Assembly: GCF_000718135.1 (NCBI RefSeq)
Contig: NZ_JOEM01000013.1
Coordinates: 1 to 64,000 of the forward strand
Direction of reading: 5' to 3'
Source: Streptomyces cyaneofuscatus
GTDB lineage: Bacteria; Actinomycetota; Actinomycetes; Streptomycetales; Streptomycetaceae
DNA: 64,000 bases
Part shown: positions 24,425 to 33,797 of the stretch, one piece after another
Position numbering within the stretch: position 1 is the first letter of the stretch
How the letters are laid out: each line of letters opens with the position of its first letter
Position numbers and translations under genes: made by a program
The notes under the pieces: model-generated
Database searches by the model: none
Seen by the model: only the letters and a program-made list of their open reading frames with translations
Told to the model about the DNA's origin: nothing

Positions 24425-27241
24425 ATGACGACCGCTGACGTCGACAGCGAGAGACCGAACGGCAGATCGGGCCACGGGCCGGCGGACGACTTCGAAGTCT
24501 TCCGGGACGACTGGGGGATACCCCATCTGAAGGCCGGCAGCGCGCTCGCGCTCGCCCGCGCCCAGGGCCACAACGCCGCCCTGGACCGCGCCTGGCAGCT
24601 GGAGACCGAGCGCCACCGGGTGCTCGGCACGACCGCCGCGTACCTCGGTGCGGAGGTCGTCGACTGGGACCGGTTCGCCCGGCGGGCCCGGCTCGCCGAC
24701 ACCGCCCGCCGCTGCTACGACCGGCTCGCGCCCGAGACCGCCGCCTGGGTGAGCGCGTACGTCGCCGGGGTCAACGCGGGCCTGGCCGACGGGGCCGCCC
24801 GCGCGCCGGAGTTCGCCGCCGCCGGGCTCGCCCCGGGCCGCTGGGAGCCCTGGACCCCGCTCGGCGTCTGGCTCTCCACGCACATCCTCTTCGCCGGGTT
24901 CCCCACCAAACTCTGGCGTGAAGAGGTCGCCCGCAGGCTCGGCGACGACCGCGCGACCCTCTTCGCCACCGACGGCCCCGGCACCTCCGGCTCCAACGGC
25001 TGGCTGCTCACCGGCGCCCGCACCACCACCGGCGCCCCGGTGATCGCGGGCGACCCGCACCGCTTCATCGAGGACCCGGGCGTCTACCAGCAGATCCGGC
25101 TCGCCTGCCCCGAGTTCGACGTGGTGGGCCTCGCCGTCCCCGGCGTCCCGGGCATCGCCCACTTCGGACACGCGGGCGGCGTCGCCTGGGCGATCACCAA
25201 CGCGATGGCCGACTACCAGGACCTCTACCGCGAGCAGCTGCGCCGCACGGCGGACGGCGACGTGGAGGCGCTCGGGCCGGACGGCTGGTACGCGGTCCAC
25301 GCCCACACGGAGACCGTCGAGGTGGCCGGGGGAGAGCCGGAGACGGTCGAGGTCGTGGAGACGGGCCGGGGGCCGGTGATCATCGGGGACGTGACCGGTG
25401 AAGTGGCCGGGGGTGAGGCCCCCGACGCGCCCGTCATCAGCCTCCGCTACCCGCCCCGCGTCTCGGGTGACCTTGGCTTCGACGTGCTCCCCGCGCTCCT
25501 CCGGGCCCGTACGGTCGCCGACCTCGACACCGCCCTCGACGGCTGGGTCGAACCCGTCAACGTGGTCCTGGCCGCCGACACCACCGGGGCCACCCTGCAC
25601 CGGGTCGCCGGACACGTCCCCGTGCGCCCGCAGGCGAACCGGCTGCGGGTCGTCCCCGCGCACGACCCCGCGTACGCCTGGCGCGAGGGCGCCGAGCCCA
25701 CTCCCCGTACCGAGGTCGAACCCGTCACCGGCACCGCCGTGATGGCCAACGAGCGCGGGCTCGCCGCCCCGCTCGGCATCGAGTTCGCGCCCCCGCACCG
25801 GGCCCGCCGCATACGGGAGCTGCTCGGCACGCCCCCCGGCGCGGGCGCGCGGGGGCTCACCGGCCCGCCCTGGTCGTCCGCCGACATGGCCGCCGTCCAC
25901 ACCGACACGCGCCTCGCCTCCTCCCGGCAGCTCCTCTCCCTGCTCGCCTGGGCCCCGGACCTCGGCCCCGACGCCGAACGCCTCCGGGACCGGCTGCTGC
26001 TCTGGGACCGCCACATGGACGCGGACAGCGCCGACGCCACCCTCTACTCCCGGCTGCGCGCCGACGTCGTCCACCGGCTGGCCGCCCACCCCGCCCTGCG
26101 GCCCGTCACGGGCGACGCCGACCCCTGGCGCTCGCCCGCCTACCCCCCGCTCTTCCGCCCCTGGCTCGCCGCCGTCCCCCGGATCGGCTACGCCCTGGAG
26201 GCCCTGCTCACCGTCGGACTCCTCCCGTACGAGGACCGGCTGGCGATCGTCGCCGCCTCGGCCGAAGCGGTGGCCGCCACGCAGGCGGAGAGCCCCTGGG
26301 GCCAGGTCCACCGGGTCTCCCCGTGGCAGGCGCTGCCGGGCGCGACCCCCGAGGAGGCGTGGCCGGGGCTCGCGGGCGACCACGACTGCGTGCTCTCCAC
26401 CTCCAGCGTCCCCGGCATCACCGACCTCTTCGCGCGGGGCCCCGCCGCCCGGTACGTCTGGGACCTGGCCCGCCGCGAGGACAGCCTGTGGGTGGTGCCG
26501 TTCGGCGCGTCCGGCGTACCGGGCTCCGCCCACCACCGCGACCAGAGCGAACTGTGGGCGAGCGGCCGGCTGGCCCCCGTCACCACGGACTGGAACCTGC
26601 TGCACCGCACCGAGGAGAGCACCACCACCATGACCACCACCCCCGAGCCCACCGCGGCCGCCGCGTCCACCGTCCCGGCCCTGCGCCCCGCCGTCCACGA
26701 GCAGAAGGTCGAGGGCTTCGGCGTCGTCCGGCTCGTCCCGGTCGACCCGGCGGCCGACGCCGAGCTGCTGCACGGCTGGGTCACCGAGGAGCGCGCCCGG
26801 TTCTGGGGCATGGCCGACCACACCCGCGAACAGGTCCGGGAGATCTACGAGTTCGTCGACTCGCTCCCCACCCACCACGCCTACCTGGCGCTGCGCGACG
26901 GCGTCCCGGCCGCGCTCTTCCAGACGTACGAGCCGGACGCCGACCCGGTGGGCGAGTGCTACGACGTCCAGCCCGGGGACTTCGGCATCCACCTGCTGAT
27001 CGCGCCCGCCGAGGGCGAGGGCGCGGTGAAGGGGTACACCGACGCCCTGCTCACCGCGTTCATCGGCTACGTCTTCAGCGACCCGGCCCACCTGCGGGTC
27101 GTCGTCGAGCCGGACGCCCGCAACGAGAAGGCGCTCGCGCGGATGGTCCGGGTCGGCTTCGAGCTGGGCCCGGAGATCGAGAAGCCGGAGAAGACAGCGA
27201 GGCTGGCGTTCCTGACCCGGGCGGCGCTGGGCCTGGTCTGA
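24425..27241 (+). CDS. Bifunctional penicillin-acylase-family / siderophore acetyltransferase fusion
   Basis: 938 residues. Residues 20-730 are an Ntn-hydrolase of the penicillin acylase family: alpha-chain start FRDDWGIPHLKAGS and the autoprocessing/nucleophile site TSGSNGWLLTG (Ser190-Asn191). Residues about 750-935 are a GNAT of the IucB/AlcB type (LHGWVTEERARFWGM, GDFGIHLLIAPAEG, RVVVEPDARNEKALARMVRVGF). Together with the iron box, this suggests trimming and re-acylating a hydroxamate siderophore. I recall DesG/DesH-type proteins with these roles (unverified). An internal Met736 with an upstream GAGGAGAG marks the junction. Confidence 0.85.
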   Translation: MTTADVDSERPNGRSGHGPADDFEVFRDDWGIPHLKAGSALALARAQGHNAALDRAWQLETERHRVLGTTAAYLGAEVVDWDRFARRARLADTARRCYDRLAPETAAWVSAYVAGVNAGLADGAARAPEFAAAGLAPGRWEPWTPLGVWLSTHILFAGFPTKLWREEVARRLGDDRATLFATDGPGTSGSNGWLLTGARTTTGAPVIAGDPHRFIEDPGVYQQIRLACPEFDVVGLAVPGVPGIAHFGHAGGVAWAITNAMADYQDLYREQLRRTADGDVEALGPDGWYAVHAHTETVEVAGGEPETVEVVETGRGPVIIGDVTGEVAGGEAPDAPVISLRYPPRVSGDLGFDVLPALLRARTVADLDTALDGWVEPVNVVLAADTTGATLHRVAGHVPVRPQANRLRVVPAHDPAYAWREGAEPTPRTEVEPVTGTAVMANERGLAAPLGIEFAPPHRARRIRELLGTPPGAGARGLTGPPWSSADMAAVHTDTRLASSRQLLSLLAWAPDLGPDAERLRDRLLLWDRHMDADSADATLYSRLRADVVHRLAAHPALRPVTGDADPWRSPAYPPLFRPWLAAVPRIGYALEALLTVGLLPYEDRLAIVAASAEAVAATQAESPWGQVHRVSPWQALPGATPEEAWPGLAGDHDCVLSTSSVPGITDLFARGPAARYVWDLARREDSLWVVPFGASGVPGSAHHRDQSELWASGRLAPVTTDWNLLHRTEESTTTMTTTPEPTAAAASTVPALRPAVHEQKVEGFGVVRLVPVDPAADAELLHGWVTEERARFWGMADHTREQVREIYEFVDSLPTHHAYLALRDGVPAALFQTYEPDADPVGECYDVQPGDFGIHLLIAPAEGEGAVKGYTDALLTAFIGYVFSDPAHLRVVVEPDARNEKALARMVRVGFELGPEIEKPEKTARLAFLTRAALGLV

Positions 27242-27377
27242 GGGCCGTGGTCCTGCCGTACGGCGCTCAGGGGCCGCTCCGGACGGGCCGTCGGCGAATG
27301 CCATGATGGGGAGGGGCGGGAGGCCTCCCGCCCCCGTACACAGGACGACGCAGACACCTCACGACAAGGGAAGCGCC

Positions 27378-27638
27378 ATGGCCACCGGAACCACCGACAG
27401 CCCTGCCACCCTCTATGCGCCCGTCTCGGTCGGCCTGGGCGTCGTCGCGGTGATCCTCTCCTTCTTCCTCGCCGTCTTCGCGCTCCTGGCCGGCGCTCTC
27501 GCGGTCACCTTCGGCGTCCTCGGTCTGGTGAGCAGGGTCCCGGTCAACCGGACCCAGTGCTACATCGGCGTCGCCGCCGGTGCCGTCGGCGTGCTCCTCC
27601 CGCTCTTCTTCCTCTTCGCGTACACCGGCGGCCTCTGA
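27378..27638 (+). CDS. Small two-helix membrane protein (DUF4190-like)
   Basis: 86 residues with two long hydrophobic segments (VSVGLGVVAVILSFFLAVFALLAG and a C-terminal IGVAAGAVGVLLPLFFLFAY) and a short loop, LVSRVPVNRTQCY. This resembles DUF4190-type integral membrane proteins of unknown role. GGGAAGC precedes ATG 27378. A large palindrome follows its stop by four bases. Confidence 0.75.
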   Translation: MATGTTDSPATLYAPVSVGLGVVAVILSFFLAVFALLAGALAVTFGVLGLVSRVPVNRTQCYIGVAAGAVGVLLPLFFLFAYTGGL

Positions 27639-27642
27639 GCCG

Positions 27643-27688
27643 TTGCCTCTTGGGGCATTGCCCTTAAGGGCAATGCCCCAAGAGGCAA
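27643..27688. terminator. 46-bp perfect palindrome
   Basis: Two 23-bp arms, TTGCCTCTTGGGGCATTGCC onward and its exact complement, meet at 27665/27666 in a TTAA centre with no spacer. It starts four bases after the preceding stop, so it probably terminates that transcript, but it is unusually long and exact. Confidence 0.75.
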
Positions 27689-27794
27689 TTGAACCCTTCT
27701 GTCCCCCTTCCTAAGGTCAATGACAGGTGCCTGACATCAGGGCGCCCGATGTCATGGCCTCGGCCGTGGCGTCGACGGGGATGAAGGGAAATAC

Positions 27795-29000
27795 ATGCAG
27801 TTCTCGCGTTTCGCCAAGGTGACCGCGCTGTCCGTGACCCCGCTCGCGCTCGTCGCGGGCGGCTTCCAGGCGACCGCCCTCGCCTCGGGCTCCGCCTCCG
27901 GACCGGCCTCCGTGGTCTCCTCCGACCGGACCGGTCCGGCGTTCGCCGTGTCGCAGCTGTCCGCCACGTCGTACGGCGGGCTGAAGGACGTCACCGGCTT
28001 CGCCGCGGACAGCGCCCAGGGCAAGGCGCTCGACGCGCAGGGCCTCGGCGTCGCGCGGGCGGCCTCCGGCGAGACCGCCGTCGTCGACACCTCGTCGGCG
28101 GACGAGGGCATCACCTCCGCGGCCGGCCAGGGCTTCGTGGAGCTGTCCTGGAAGGCCTACGCCGAGAACGCCCAGTACGTCATCACCCGCGACGGCAAGG
28201 AGATCGCCCGGCCGGGCGCGGGCGCGCAGTCCTTCCGGGACACCGCCGTCAAGCCGGGCGCCCAGTACGACTACCAGGTCATTCCGCTCCTTCCCGAGGG
28301 CGGCCACGCCGGGGCCAAAACCTGGGGCATGAACGTCTCCGTCCCGGCCTCCGGTTCGCTCACCGGGCTGCGCGGCCAGGCGGTCCAGCAGGCCAAGGCG
28401 GCGGCCGCCGCCAAGACCACCACGCTGAGCTGGGTCGCGTTCCTGCCGTTCAAGAAGGTGGACGCCCCCAAGGCCGGCTGCGACTACAAGAAGGGCTACC
28501 AGTACGGCGGTGACAGCCGTTCCAAGTTCGACTGGAAGTCGGACAAGTACCGCGCGGCCCTGCACGCCACCGTCACCTGGAGCAACAAGAAGGTGGTGGG
28601 CAACAAGTCGGTCAAGCCCACCCACGTCTACAAGAAGTCGACCGGCAAGAAGGTCGCCACGAAGACGGCCACGGACAAGCACATGACCGCCAAGAAGCTG
28701 GGGTCGGGCAAGAACTCCGTGGACATCCGGTTCGTCATGCACGCCGCGAACCCGTTCTGCAAGGGGCTGGGCGGGGTCAAGGGGGCCATCAGCGGCGCGG
28801 CCACCATCAACATGACCAAGAGCGGCAACTGGACCATCCGCTCGGGCAAGCACCGCCTGATGCCCAACCACCACATCTACATCTACAACGGCGGCAAGGT
28901 CACCAACGTCTACACCCGCAAGTACGTCGGCCTGCCGTGCCTGATCGGCTCGGTCCTGTGCCAGGAGGCGGACCTGACGGGCCGCTACGGCAAGTTCTGA
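27795..29000 (+). CDS. Secreted protein with a DUF3238-like C-terminal domain
   Basis: 401 residues. A signal peptide (FAKVTALSVTPLALVAGGFQATALA) leads to a propeptide-like region and a fibronectin-III-like stretch (VELSWKAYAENAQYVITRDG). From about residue 215 a Lys/Gly-rich beta domain (YQYGGDSRSKF, ATKTATDKHM, RFVMHAANPFC, MPNHHIYIYNGG) recalls DUF3238 proteins; its four cysteines could pair outside the cell. The function is unknown. It is preceded by the 46-bp palindrome and followed by a hairpin. Confidence 0.65.
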   Translation: MQFSRFAKVTALSVTPLALVAGGFQATALASGSASGPASVVSSDRTGPAFAVSQLSATSYGGLKDVTGFAADSAQGKALDAQGLGVARAASGETAVVDTSSADEGITSAAGQGFVELSWKAYAENAQYVITRDGKEIARPGAGAQSFRDTAVKPGAQYDYQVIPLLPEGGHAGAKTWGMNVSVPASGSLTGLRGQAVQQAKAAAAAKTTTLSWVAFLPFKKVDAPKAGCDYKKGYQYGGDSRSKFDWKSDKYRAALHATVTWSNKKVVGNKSVKPTHVYKKSTGKKVATKTATDKHMTAKKLGSGKNSVDIRFVMHAANPFCKGLGGVKGAISGAATINMTKSGNWTIRSGKHRLMPNHHIYIYNGGKVTNVYTRKYVGLPCLIGSVLCQEADLTGRYGKF

Positions 29001-29035
29001 CCCTCCCTCCGCAGGGTCCCTCCCTCCGCAGGGTT

Positions 29036-29073
29036 GAGCCCTCTGTGGTCGCACACGCGGCTACAGAGGGCTC
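29036..29073. terminator. Bidirectional hairpin between convergent genes
   Basis: A perfect 11-bp stem (GAGCCCTCTGT, 29036-29046; complement 29063-29073) lies after the secreted-protein gene. Its right arm overlaps the TAG of the leftward Sel1-like gene, so the two convergent genes share it. Confidence 0.78.
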
Positions 29074-29522
29074 GTCCCGTCCCGGTTCAGCTCGCCGCCC
29101 GCCCGGAACAGCCGCCGGGCGACGACGTGACCGCGCCCGGCGGCCATCCGGAACCACGGCTCCGCCGCCGCGAGACCCTCGCGCTCCTGGACCAGCCGGC
29201 CCAGCTCCCACATCGACTCCACGTCCCCGGCCTTCACCGCCTGCCGCAGCATCCGCTCGGCGGCGTCCGGCCGCCCCTGGCTCCGCGCGTCCAGGGCGAG
29301 CGTGCGCAGCCCCCGTACGGCGTGGGCGTCCCCGGCGGCAGCGGCGACGGCCAGCTGCCGGGGGTCCGGCGGGCGGCGGTAGCGCTGGGCGATCAGCAGC
29401 AGGACGCCGGCCGCCCACATGATCCAGCTCAGCCCGATCAGCGTGTCGCTGCCCAGCCACACACCGGTCAGGCTCAGCACCCCGCCTGCGGGCAGCAGGA
29501 AGAACCCCAGTCCCATTCCCAT
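29061..29522 (-). CDS. Membrane protein with Sel1/TPR-like repeats
   Basis: 153 residues. Two N-terminal hydrophobic segments (LGFFLLPAGGVLSLTGVWLG and LIGLSWIMWAAGVLLLIAQRY) anchor a helical domain with Sel1-like units (GDAHAVRGLRTLALDARSQGR, AGDVESMWELGRLVQER, GLAAAEPWFRMAAGRGH). This suggests a protein-protein interaction scaffold facing the cytoplasm. Partner unknown. It is divergent from the LLM gene at 29637. Confidence 0.72.
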   Translation of the reverse strand: MGMGLGFFLLPAGGVLSLTGVWLGSDTLIGLSWIMWAAGVLLLIAQRYRRPPDPRQLAVAAAAGDAHAVRGLRTLALDARSQGRPDAAERMLRQAVKAGDVESMWELGRLVQEREGLAAAEPWFRMAAGRGHVVARRLFRAGGELNRDGTSPL

Positions 29523-29636
29523 CCCACGTCCTCTCCCGCAGTCCTGGTCTCAGGCTATGGCCAGGGCCGACACGGTCTCGGAATTCTCGGGCGTACGGCA
29601 TACCTTGGCCCCCCGTACAGACGACGGAGGTGTTCG

Positions 29637-30482
29637 ATGCGGATCGCCACAACCATCTTCCTCACCGACGAGACGGTGACCCCCGTGCGGCTGGCGCGCG
29701 AGCTGGAGCAGCGCGGGTTCGCCGGGCTCTATCTGCCCGAGCACACCCACATCCCGGTGAGCCGCCGCACCCCGTACCCGGCGGGCGGTGACCTGCCCCG
29801 TGAGTACGGCCGCACCCTGGACCCCTTCGTGGCGCTCGGCCAGGCGGCGGCCGTCACCGAACGGATCACGCTCGGCACCGGGATCACGCTGGTCGCCCAG
29901 CACGACCCGGTCGACCTGGCCAAACAGGTGGCGACCCTGGACCACCTCTCCGGCGGCCGGTTCACGCTCGGCGTCGGCTACGGCTGGAACGTGGAGGAGG
30001 CCGCCGACCACGGGGTCGAGTGGTCCACGCGCCGGGAGCTGGCGCGCGACCGGATGGCGCTGATGCGGGCGCTGTGGTCGGCCGAACCGACGGCGTACGA
30101 GGGGGAGTTCGGGTCGGTCCAGGCGAGCTTCGCGTTCCCGAAGCCGGCTCAGGCGCCGCGCGGCACCGTCGTCGGCCCGCGCACGCTGATCGGCGGCGGG
30201 GCGGGCCCGAAGCTGTTCGCGGCGATCGCGGAGCACGCGGACGGCTGGCTGCCGATCGGCGGCCGGGGCCTGACAAAGTCGGTCCCGAAGCTGCGGGCGG
30301 CCTGGGAGGAGGCGGGGCGCGACCCGAAGGAGCTCCAGGTGGTGCCGTACGCCGTCCTCCCCGACGCCGGGAAGCTCGCGCACTACGCGGAGCTGGGCAT
30401 CGAGGAGGTCGTACTCCAGCTGCCCCCGGCCGGTGAGCGGGAGGTGCTGCGGGTCCTGGACGGATACGCGGCGTTCCTCTGA
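29637..30482 (+). CDS. LLM-class F420-dependent oxidoreductase
   Basis: 281 residues, TIGR03619-type. Visible pieces are ARELEQRGFAGLYLPEHTHIPVSRRTPYPAGGDLP near the N-terminus, a LDHLSGGRFTLGVGYGWNVEEAADHGV block and LIGGGAGPKLFAAIAEHADGWLPIG. It likely transfers hydride to or from F420 on an unknown substrate. ACGGAGGTGTTCG precedes ATG 29637. It appears monocistronic. The FO synthase gene fbiC is 7.7 kb to the right. Confidence 0.86.
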   Translation: MRIATTIFLTDETVTPVRLARELEQRGFAGLYLPEHTHIPVSRRTPYPAGGDLPREYGRTLDPFVALGQAAAVTERITLGTGITLVAQHDPVDLAKQVATLDHLSGGRFTLGVGYGWNVEEAADHGVEWSTRRELARDRMALMRALWSAEPTAYEGEFGSVQASFAFPKPAQAPRGTVVGPRTLIGGGAGPKLFAAIAEHADGWLPIGGRGLTKSVPKLRAAWEEAGRDPKELQVVPYAVLPDAGKLAHYAELGIEEVVLQLPPAGEREVLRVLDGYAAFL

Positions 30483-30629
30483 GACGCCTCTCGGGGCGTC
30501 CATGAGGCCGCCCCGTGCAACCGGGGGCGCCGACAGGGCATCCTTACCCTCGGGGGATCGCAAACGTGGGCACCGCCCGTACGTGCTTTCGGGCGTGCGG
30601 GCGGGGGGCCCGCCTGGGTGGGGAGTGGA

Positions 30630-32114
30630 ATGAACAGGCCGTTGCGGCACATAGCCATCTTCTGCGGGCTCCTGATGCTGGGGCTGCTGCTGCGGGCGAA
30701 CTGGCTGCAGCAGGTCGACCGCGTGGAGCTGTCCCAGCACGAGAAGAACCACCGGGTCCGGTTCGAGCGGTTCGCCACCCCGCGCGGCGACATCATCGTC
30801 GGCGGCAAGGCGATCACCGGCTCGAAGGAGACCGAGAGCAGGGACTACACCTTCCGGCGCACCTGGAAGGAGGGCCCGATGTACGCGCCCGTCACCGGGT
30901 ACGCCTCTCAGGCCCAGGGCACCTCGCTGCTGGAGCGGACGTACGACAGCGTCCTCAGCGGCCAGGACGACCGCTTCGCCTTCCGGCACGCCAAGGACGT
31001 CCTCACCGGGCAGCCGAGGCGCGGCGGCAGCGTGATCACCACGATCGACCCGAAGGCGCAGAAGGCGGGCTACAAGGGGCTGACCGACCTGGGCGCCCGG
31101 GGCGCGGTCGTCGCCCTGGAGCCGAGCACCGGCAAGGTGCTGGCCCTGGTCTCGACGCCTTCGTACGACCCCGGGGTCTTCGCCGGGATCTCGTTCAAGG
31201 AGAGCGACCGCTTCAAGAAGCTCCTCGACGACAAGGCCAAGCCGCTGGCCAACCGCCCGCTGCGCGAGACGTTCCCGCCCGGCTCGACCTTCAAGATCCT
31301 CACGGCCGCGGCGGCGCTGGAGCACGGCGTCGTCTCGGACGTGGACGCGCCGACGAAGGCGGTCTCGCCGTATCCGCTGCCGCTCTCCCGCAACAAGATC
31401 GGCAGCGAGGCGGGGGACGGCATCTGCAACAAGGCGTCCATGAAGACTGCCATGCAGTACTCCTGCAACAACGTCTTCCTCGACGCGGCGGCCGAGCTGG
31501 GCGAGGACCGGATGCGGGAGACGGCGGAGAAGTTCGGCTTCAACGAGGACGTGTACGCGGAGGAGTTCGGCGACATGCTCGCCACGAAGAGCCTCTACCC
31601 GGCCGAGCTCGACAAGCCCGGCACGGCCCTCACCGGCATGGGCCAGGGCAGCCTGACGAGCACCCCGATGCAGATGGCGATGGTGACCGCGGCGCTCGCC
31701 AACGACGGCAAGCTGATGCAGCCGTACATCGTGGAGGAGCTGAAGGGCCCGGACCTGTCCACGCTGGAGACGAACAACCCGGCGGAGATGAGCCAGGCCG
31801 TCTCGCCCGAGACGGCGAAGAAGGTCCAGGAGATGATGGAGCACACCGCGAAGGAGGGCAGCGCGCAGCGCGCCCTGATCGACGGGGTGACGGTCGGCGG
31901 CAAGACGGGCACCGCCCAGCGCGGGGTGAACGTGCGCGACGAGGTCCCGTACGGCTGGTTCGTCAGCTACGCCAAGACGGACGACGGCCGGTCGGTCGCC
32001 GTCGCCGTCTTCATCGACCCGACGGACATGGACATCTCCCGCTCCGACATCTCCGGCGGCCGCCTCGGTGCCCCGATCGCGAAGAAGGTGATGGAGGCGG
32101 CGCTGGGCAAGTAG
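30630..32114 (+). CDS. Class B penicillin-binding protein (transpeptidase)
   Basis: 494 residues, PbpA/FtsI type. One N-terminal membrane helix (HIAIFCGLLMLGLLLRANWL), a dimerisation/linker region, then the transpeptidase domain with the catalytic triad S219-T-F-K222 (PPGSTFK), SCN at 278-280 and K425-T-G. It cross-links peptidoglycan outside the membrane. There is no ftsW/rodA partner next to it, unlike the pbpA-rodA locus of actinobacteria, so this is probably a paralogue with a developmental or backup role. GGGGAG precedes ATG 30630. Confidence 0.9.
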   Translation: MNRPLRHIAIFCGLLMLGLLLRANWLQQVDRVELSQHEKNHRVRFERFATPRGDIIVGGKAITGSKETESRDYTFRRTWKEGPMYAPVTGYASQAQGTSLLERTYDSVLSGQDDRFAFRHAKDVLTGQPRRGGSVITTIDPKAQKAGYKGLTDLGARGAVVALEPSTGKVLALVSTPSYDPGVFAGISFKESDRFKKLLDDKAKPLANRPLRETFPPGSTFKILTAAAALEHGVVSDVDAPTKAVSPYPLPLSRNKIGSEAGDGICNKASMKTAMQYSCNNVFLDAAAELGEDRMRETAEKFGFNEDVYAEEFGDMLATKSLYPAELDKPGTALTGMGQGSLTSTPMQMAMVTAALANDGKLMQPYIVEELKGPDLSTLETNNPAEMSQAVSPETAKKVQEMMEHTAKEGSAQRALIDGVTVGGKTGTAQRGVNVRDEVPYGWFVSYAKTDDGRSVAVAVFIDPTDMDISRSDISGGRLGAPIAKKVMEAALGK

Positions 32115-32140
32115 CCTGCTGGGCGCCGGAATTGGCCGGT

Positions 32141-32160
32141 GCATTGGCCTAGGCCAATGC
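32141..32160. terminator. 20-bp perfect palindrome after the PBP gene
   Basis: GCATTGGCCTAGGCCAATGC has no spacer and lies 27 bases past the PBP stop. It can fold as a short terminator stem, or could be a protein-binding site. Confidence 0.55.
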
Positions 32161-32300
32161 CCTCCAGCCCTCGTACTCTCATCCGTAGCCAGTGGCACAC
32201 GCCCCCCACCCCGGTTGCATGCTGGCGCGGGCACCCCCACCGAACTCTGCCCCGAGCAGCCAGGGTGAACTCCCCCACTCGCCGCCTCCAGGAGGCCACG

Positions 32301-33434
32301 GTGAAAGTTCGCACCAGAAGCTCGGCGATCATCGGCGCACTTTTCCTCGCAGCGACCCTGACCCTGCCCCTGACGCTGACCACGGCGTCGGCAGAAGAGC
32401 CCTCGGCGCAGGTGGTGCTGACGGAAGTGGCCCGCGCGCAGGGCCCGTCGGCCGGCGCGGCCGGACCGGACGGCAAGGTCTGGATAGCCGAACGGTCCGG
32501 AACGGTGCGGGTGTTGGGCGACTACGGTCTGGGTGACCCGGTCCTCGACATCTCCGACGAGACCACCACCGACGGTGAACGCGGCCTGCTGGGCGTGGCG
32601 TTCGACCCGGAGTTCGCGCACTTCTACATCTCGTACACGGACCTCGAAGGCACCAGCACCATCGACGAGTTCGCGGTGGCGGACGGCGAACTCCAGCCGG
32701 AAACCCGGCGCACGGTCCTCACCCAGGAGCAGCCGTACCCGAACCACAACGGCGGCGACATCAAGTTCGGCCCCGACGGCTACCTCTACATCGCGTTCGG
32801 CGACGGCGGCTCGGGCGGCGACCCGCACGGCAACGGCCAGAACCTGGACACGCTGCTCGGCAAGATCCTCCGCATCGACCCGACCGGCGGGGAGCCGTAC
32901 GCCATCCCGTCCGACAACCCGTTCGTGGCGGAGGAGGGCGCGAAGGACGAGATCTGGGCGTACGGGCTCCGCAACCCGTGGCGGTTCTCCTTCGACGCGG
33001 GCACGGGCGACCTGCTCATCGGCGACGTCGGCCAGAGCGAGTGGGAGGAGATCGACTGGGCCCCCGCGAGCAGCAAGGGCGGCGAGAACTACGGCTGGTC
33101 CTCGATGGAGGGCAACCACCCGTTCCGCGGCGGCACGGAGCCGGCGAACCATGTGCCCCCGGTCCACGAGTACGACCGCAGCGGCCTGGGCTGCTCGGTG
33201 ACGGGCGGCTTCGTCTACCGGGGCGAGGCGATCGAGGGCCTGGCGGGGAGCTACGTCTACAGCGACTACTGCGACGGCACGCTCCGCACGCTGCGCATCG
33301 AGGACGGCGCGGTGACGGAGGAGGGCGACCTGGGGGTCCAGGGCGGCGAGGTGATCTCGTTCGTGGAGGCGGGTGACGGGGAGCTGTACGTGCTGGCGAT
33401 AGGCGGCGCGGTCTCCCGCCTGGACCCGGCGTAG
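32301..33434 (+). CDS. Secreted PQQ-dependent sugar dehydrogenase
   Basis: 377 residues. A signal peptide (SSAIIGALFLAATLTLPLTLTTASA) precedes a six-bladed glucose/sorbosone dehydrogenase propeller: GERGLLGVAFDPEF, the catalytic/PQQ-site region PYPNHNGGDIKFGPDGYLYIAFGDGGSGGDP, and AYGLRNPWRFSFD. It oxidises aldoses at the 1-position outside the cell if PQQ is available. GGAGG stands just before GTG 32301. The family includes Asd-type soluble aldose dehydrogenases; the sugar is not predictable. Confidence 0.87.
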   Translation: MKVRTRSSAIIGALFLAATLTLPLTLTTASAEEPSAQVVLTEVARAQGPSAGAAGPDGKVWIAERSGTVRVLGDYGLGDPVLDISDETTTDGERGLLGVAFDPEFAHFYISYTDLEGTSTIDEFAVADGELQPETRRTVLTQEQPYPNHNGGDIKFGPDGYLYIAFGDGGSGGDPHGNGQNLDTLLGKILRIDPTGGEPYAIPSDNPFVAEEGAKDEIWAYGLRNPWRFSFDAGTGDLLIGDVGQSEWEEIDWAPASSKGGENYGWSSMEGNHPFRGGTEPANHVPPVHEYDRSGLGCSVTGGFVYRGEAIEGLAGSYVYSDYCDGTLRTLRIEDGAVTEEGDLGVQGGEVISFVEAGDGELYVLAIGGAVSRLDPA

Positions 33435-33471
33435 GGGCGCCCCCCCTTCCGGCACACCGGGCCCACCCCTT

Positions 33472-33686
33472 CAGCCCGTCCGGCGTTTGAGGGCGAACCC
33501 GGGCCCACCCCAGCCCGTCCGGCGTTTGAGGACGGAACCCTTGCTGGGGTGGGCCCGCGCTGTTCTCGGGCTCCTCGTGCGCGAGACCCTCGCAGGTGCC
33601 TGGCCCCCCACGGACACGGGTCCGTCCTCAAACGCCGGACGGGCTGGGTGGTGGCCCGCTTCCGTGCTCGCACGCCGGACGGGCTG
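33472..33686. repeat. Inverted-repeat element, copy 1, with extra half-copies on each side
   Basis: The core element, 33511-33646 (136 bp), has 26-bp terminal inverted repeats beginning CAGCCCGTCCGGCGTTTGAG and an internal CGAGACCCTCG. Single outward half-copies flank it at 33472-33497 and 33661-33686. The whole lies in the 363-base gap between the sugar dehydrogenase and the large surface-protein gene, and no gene is visible in that gap. No transposase is encoded, so it is a MITE/REP-like unit. Confidence 0.85.
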
Positions 33687-33797
33687 GGTGGGTCGGCCCG
33701 AGAATTGACATGCCCCCGGCCCCACACCTTGTGCGATCATCACGTGCGCCCCCTTCACGCGGCGCTCACAACTCACCGCTCCGGGGGGAACGGACCC

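Noticed and set aside
24425..27241. A desferrioxamine biosynthesis operon next to the acylase fusion
   Set aside because: No desABCD-like genes are visible on either side; only the SIP gene and the fusion share the iron box.
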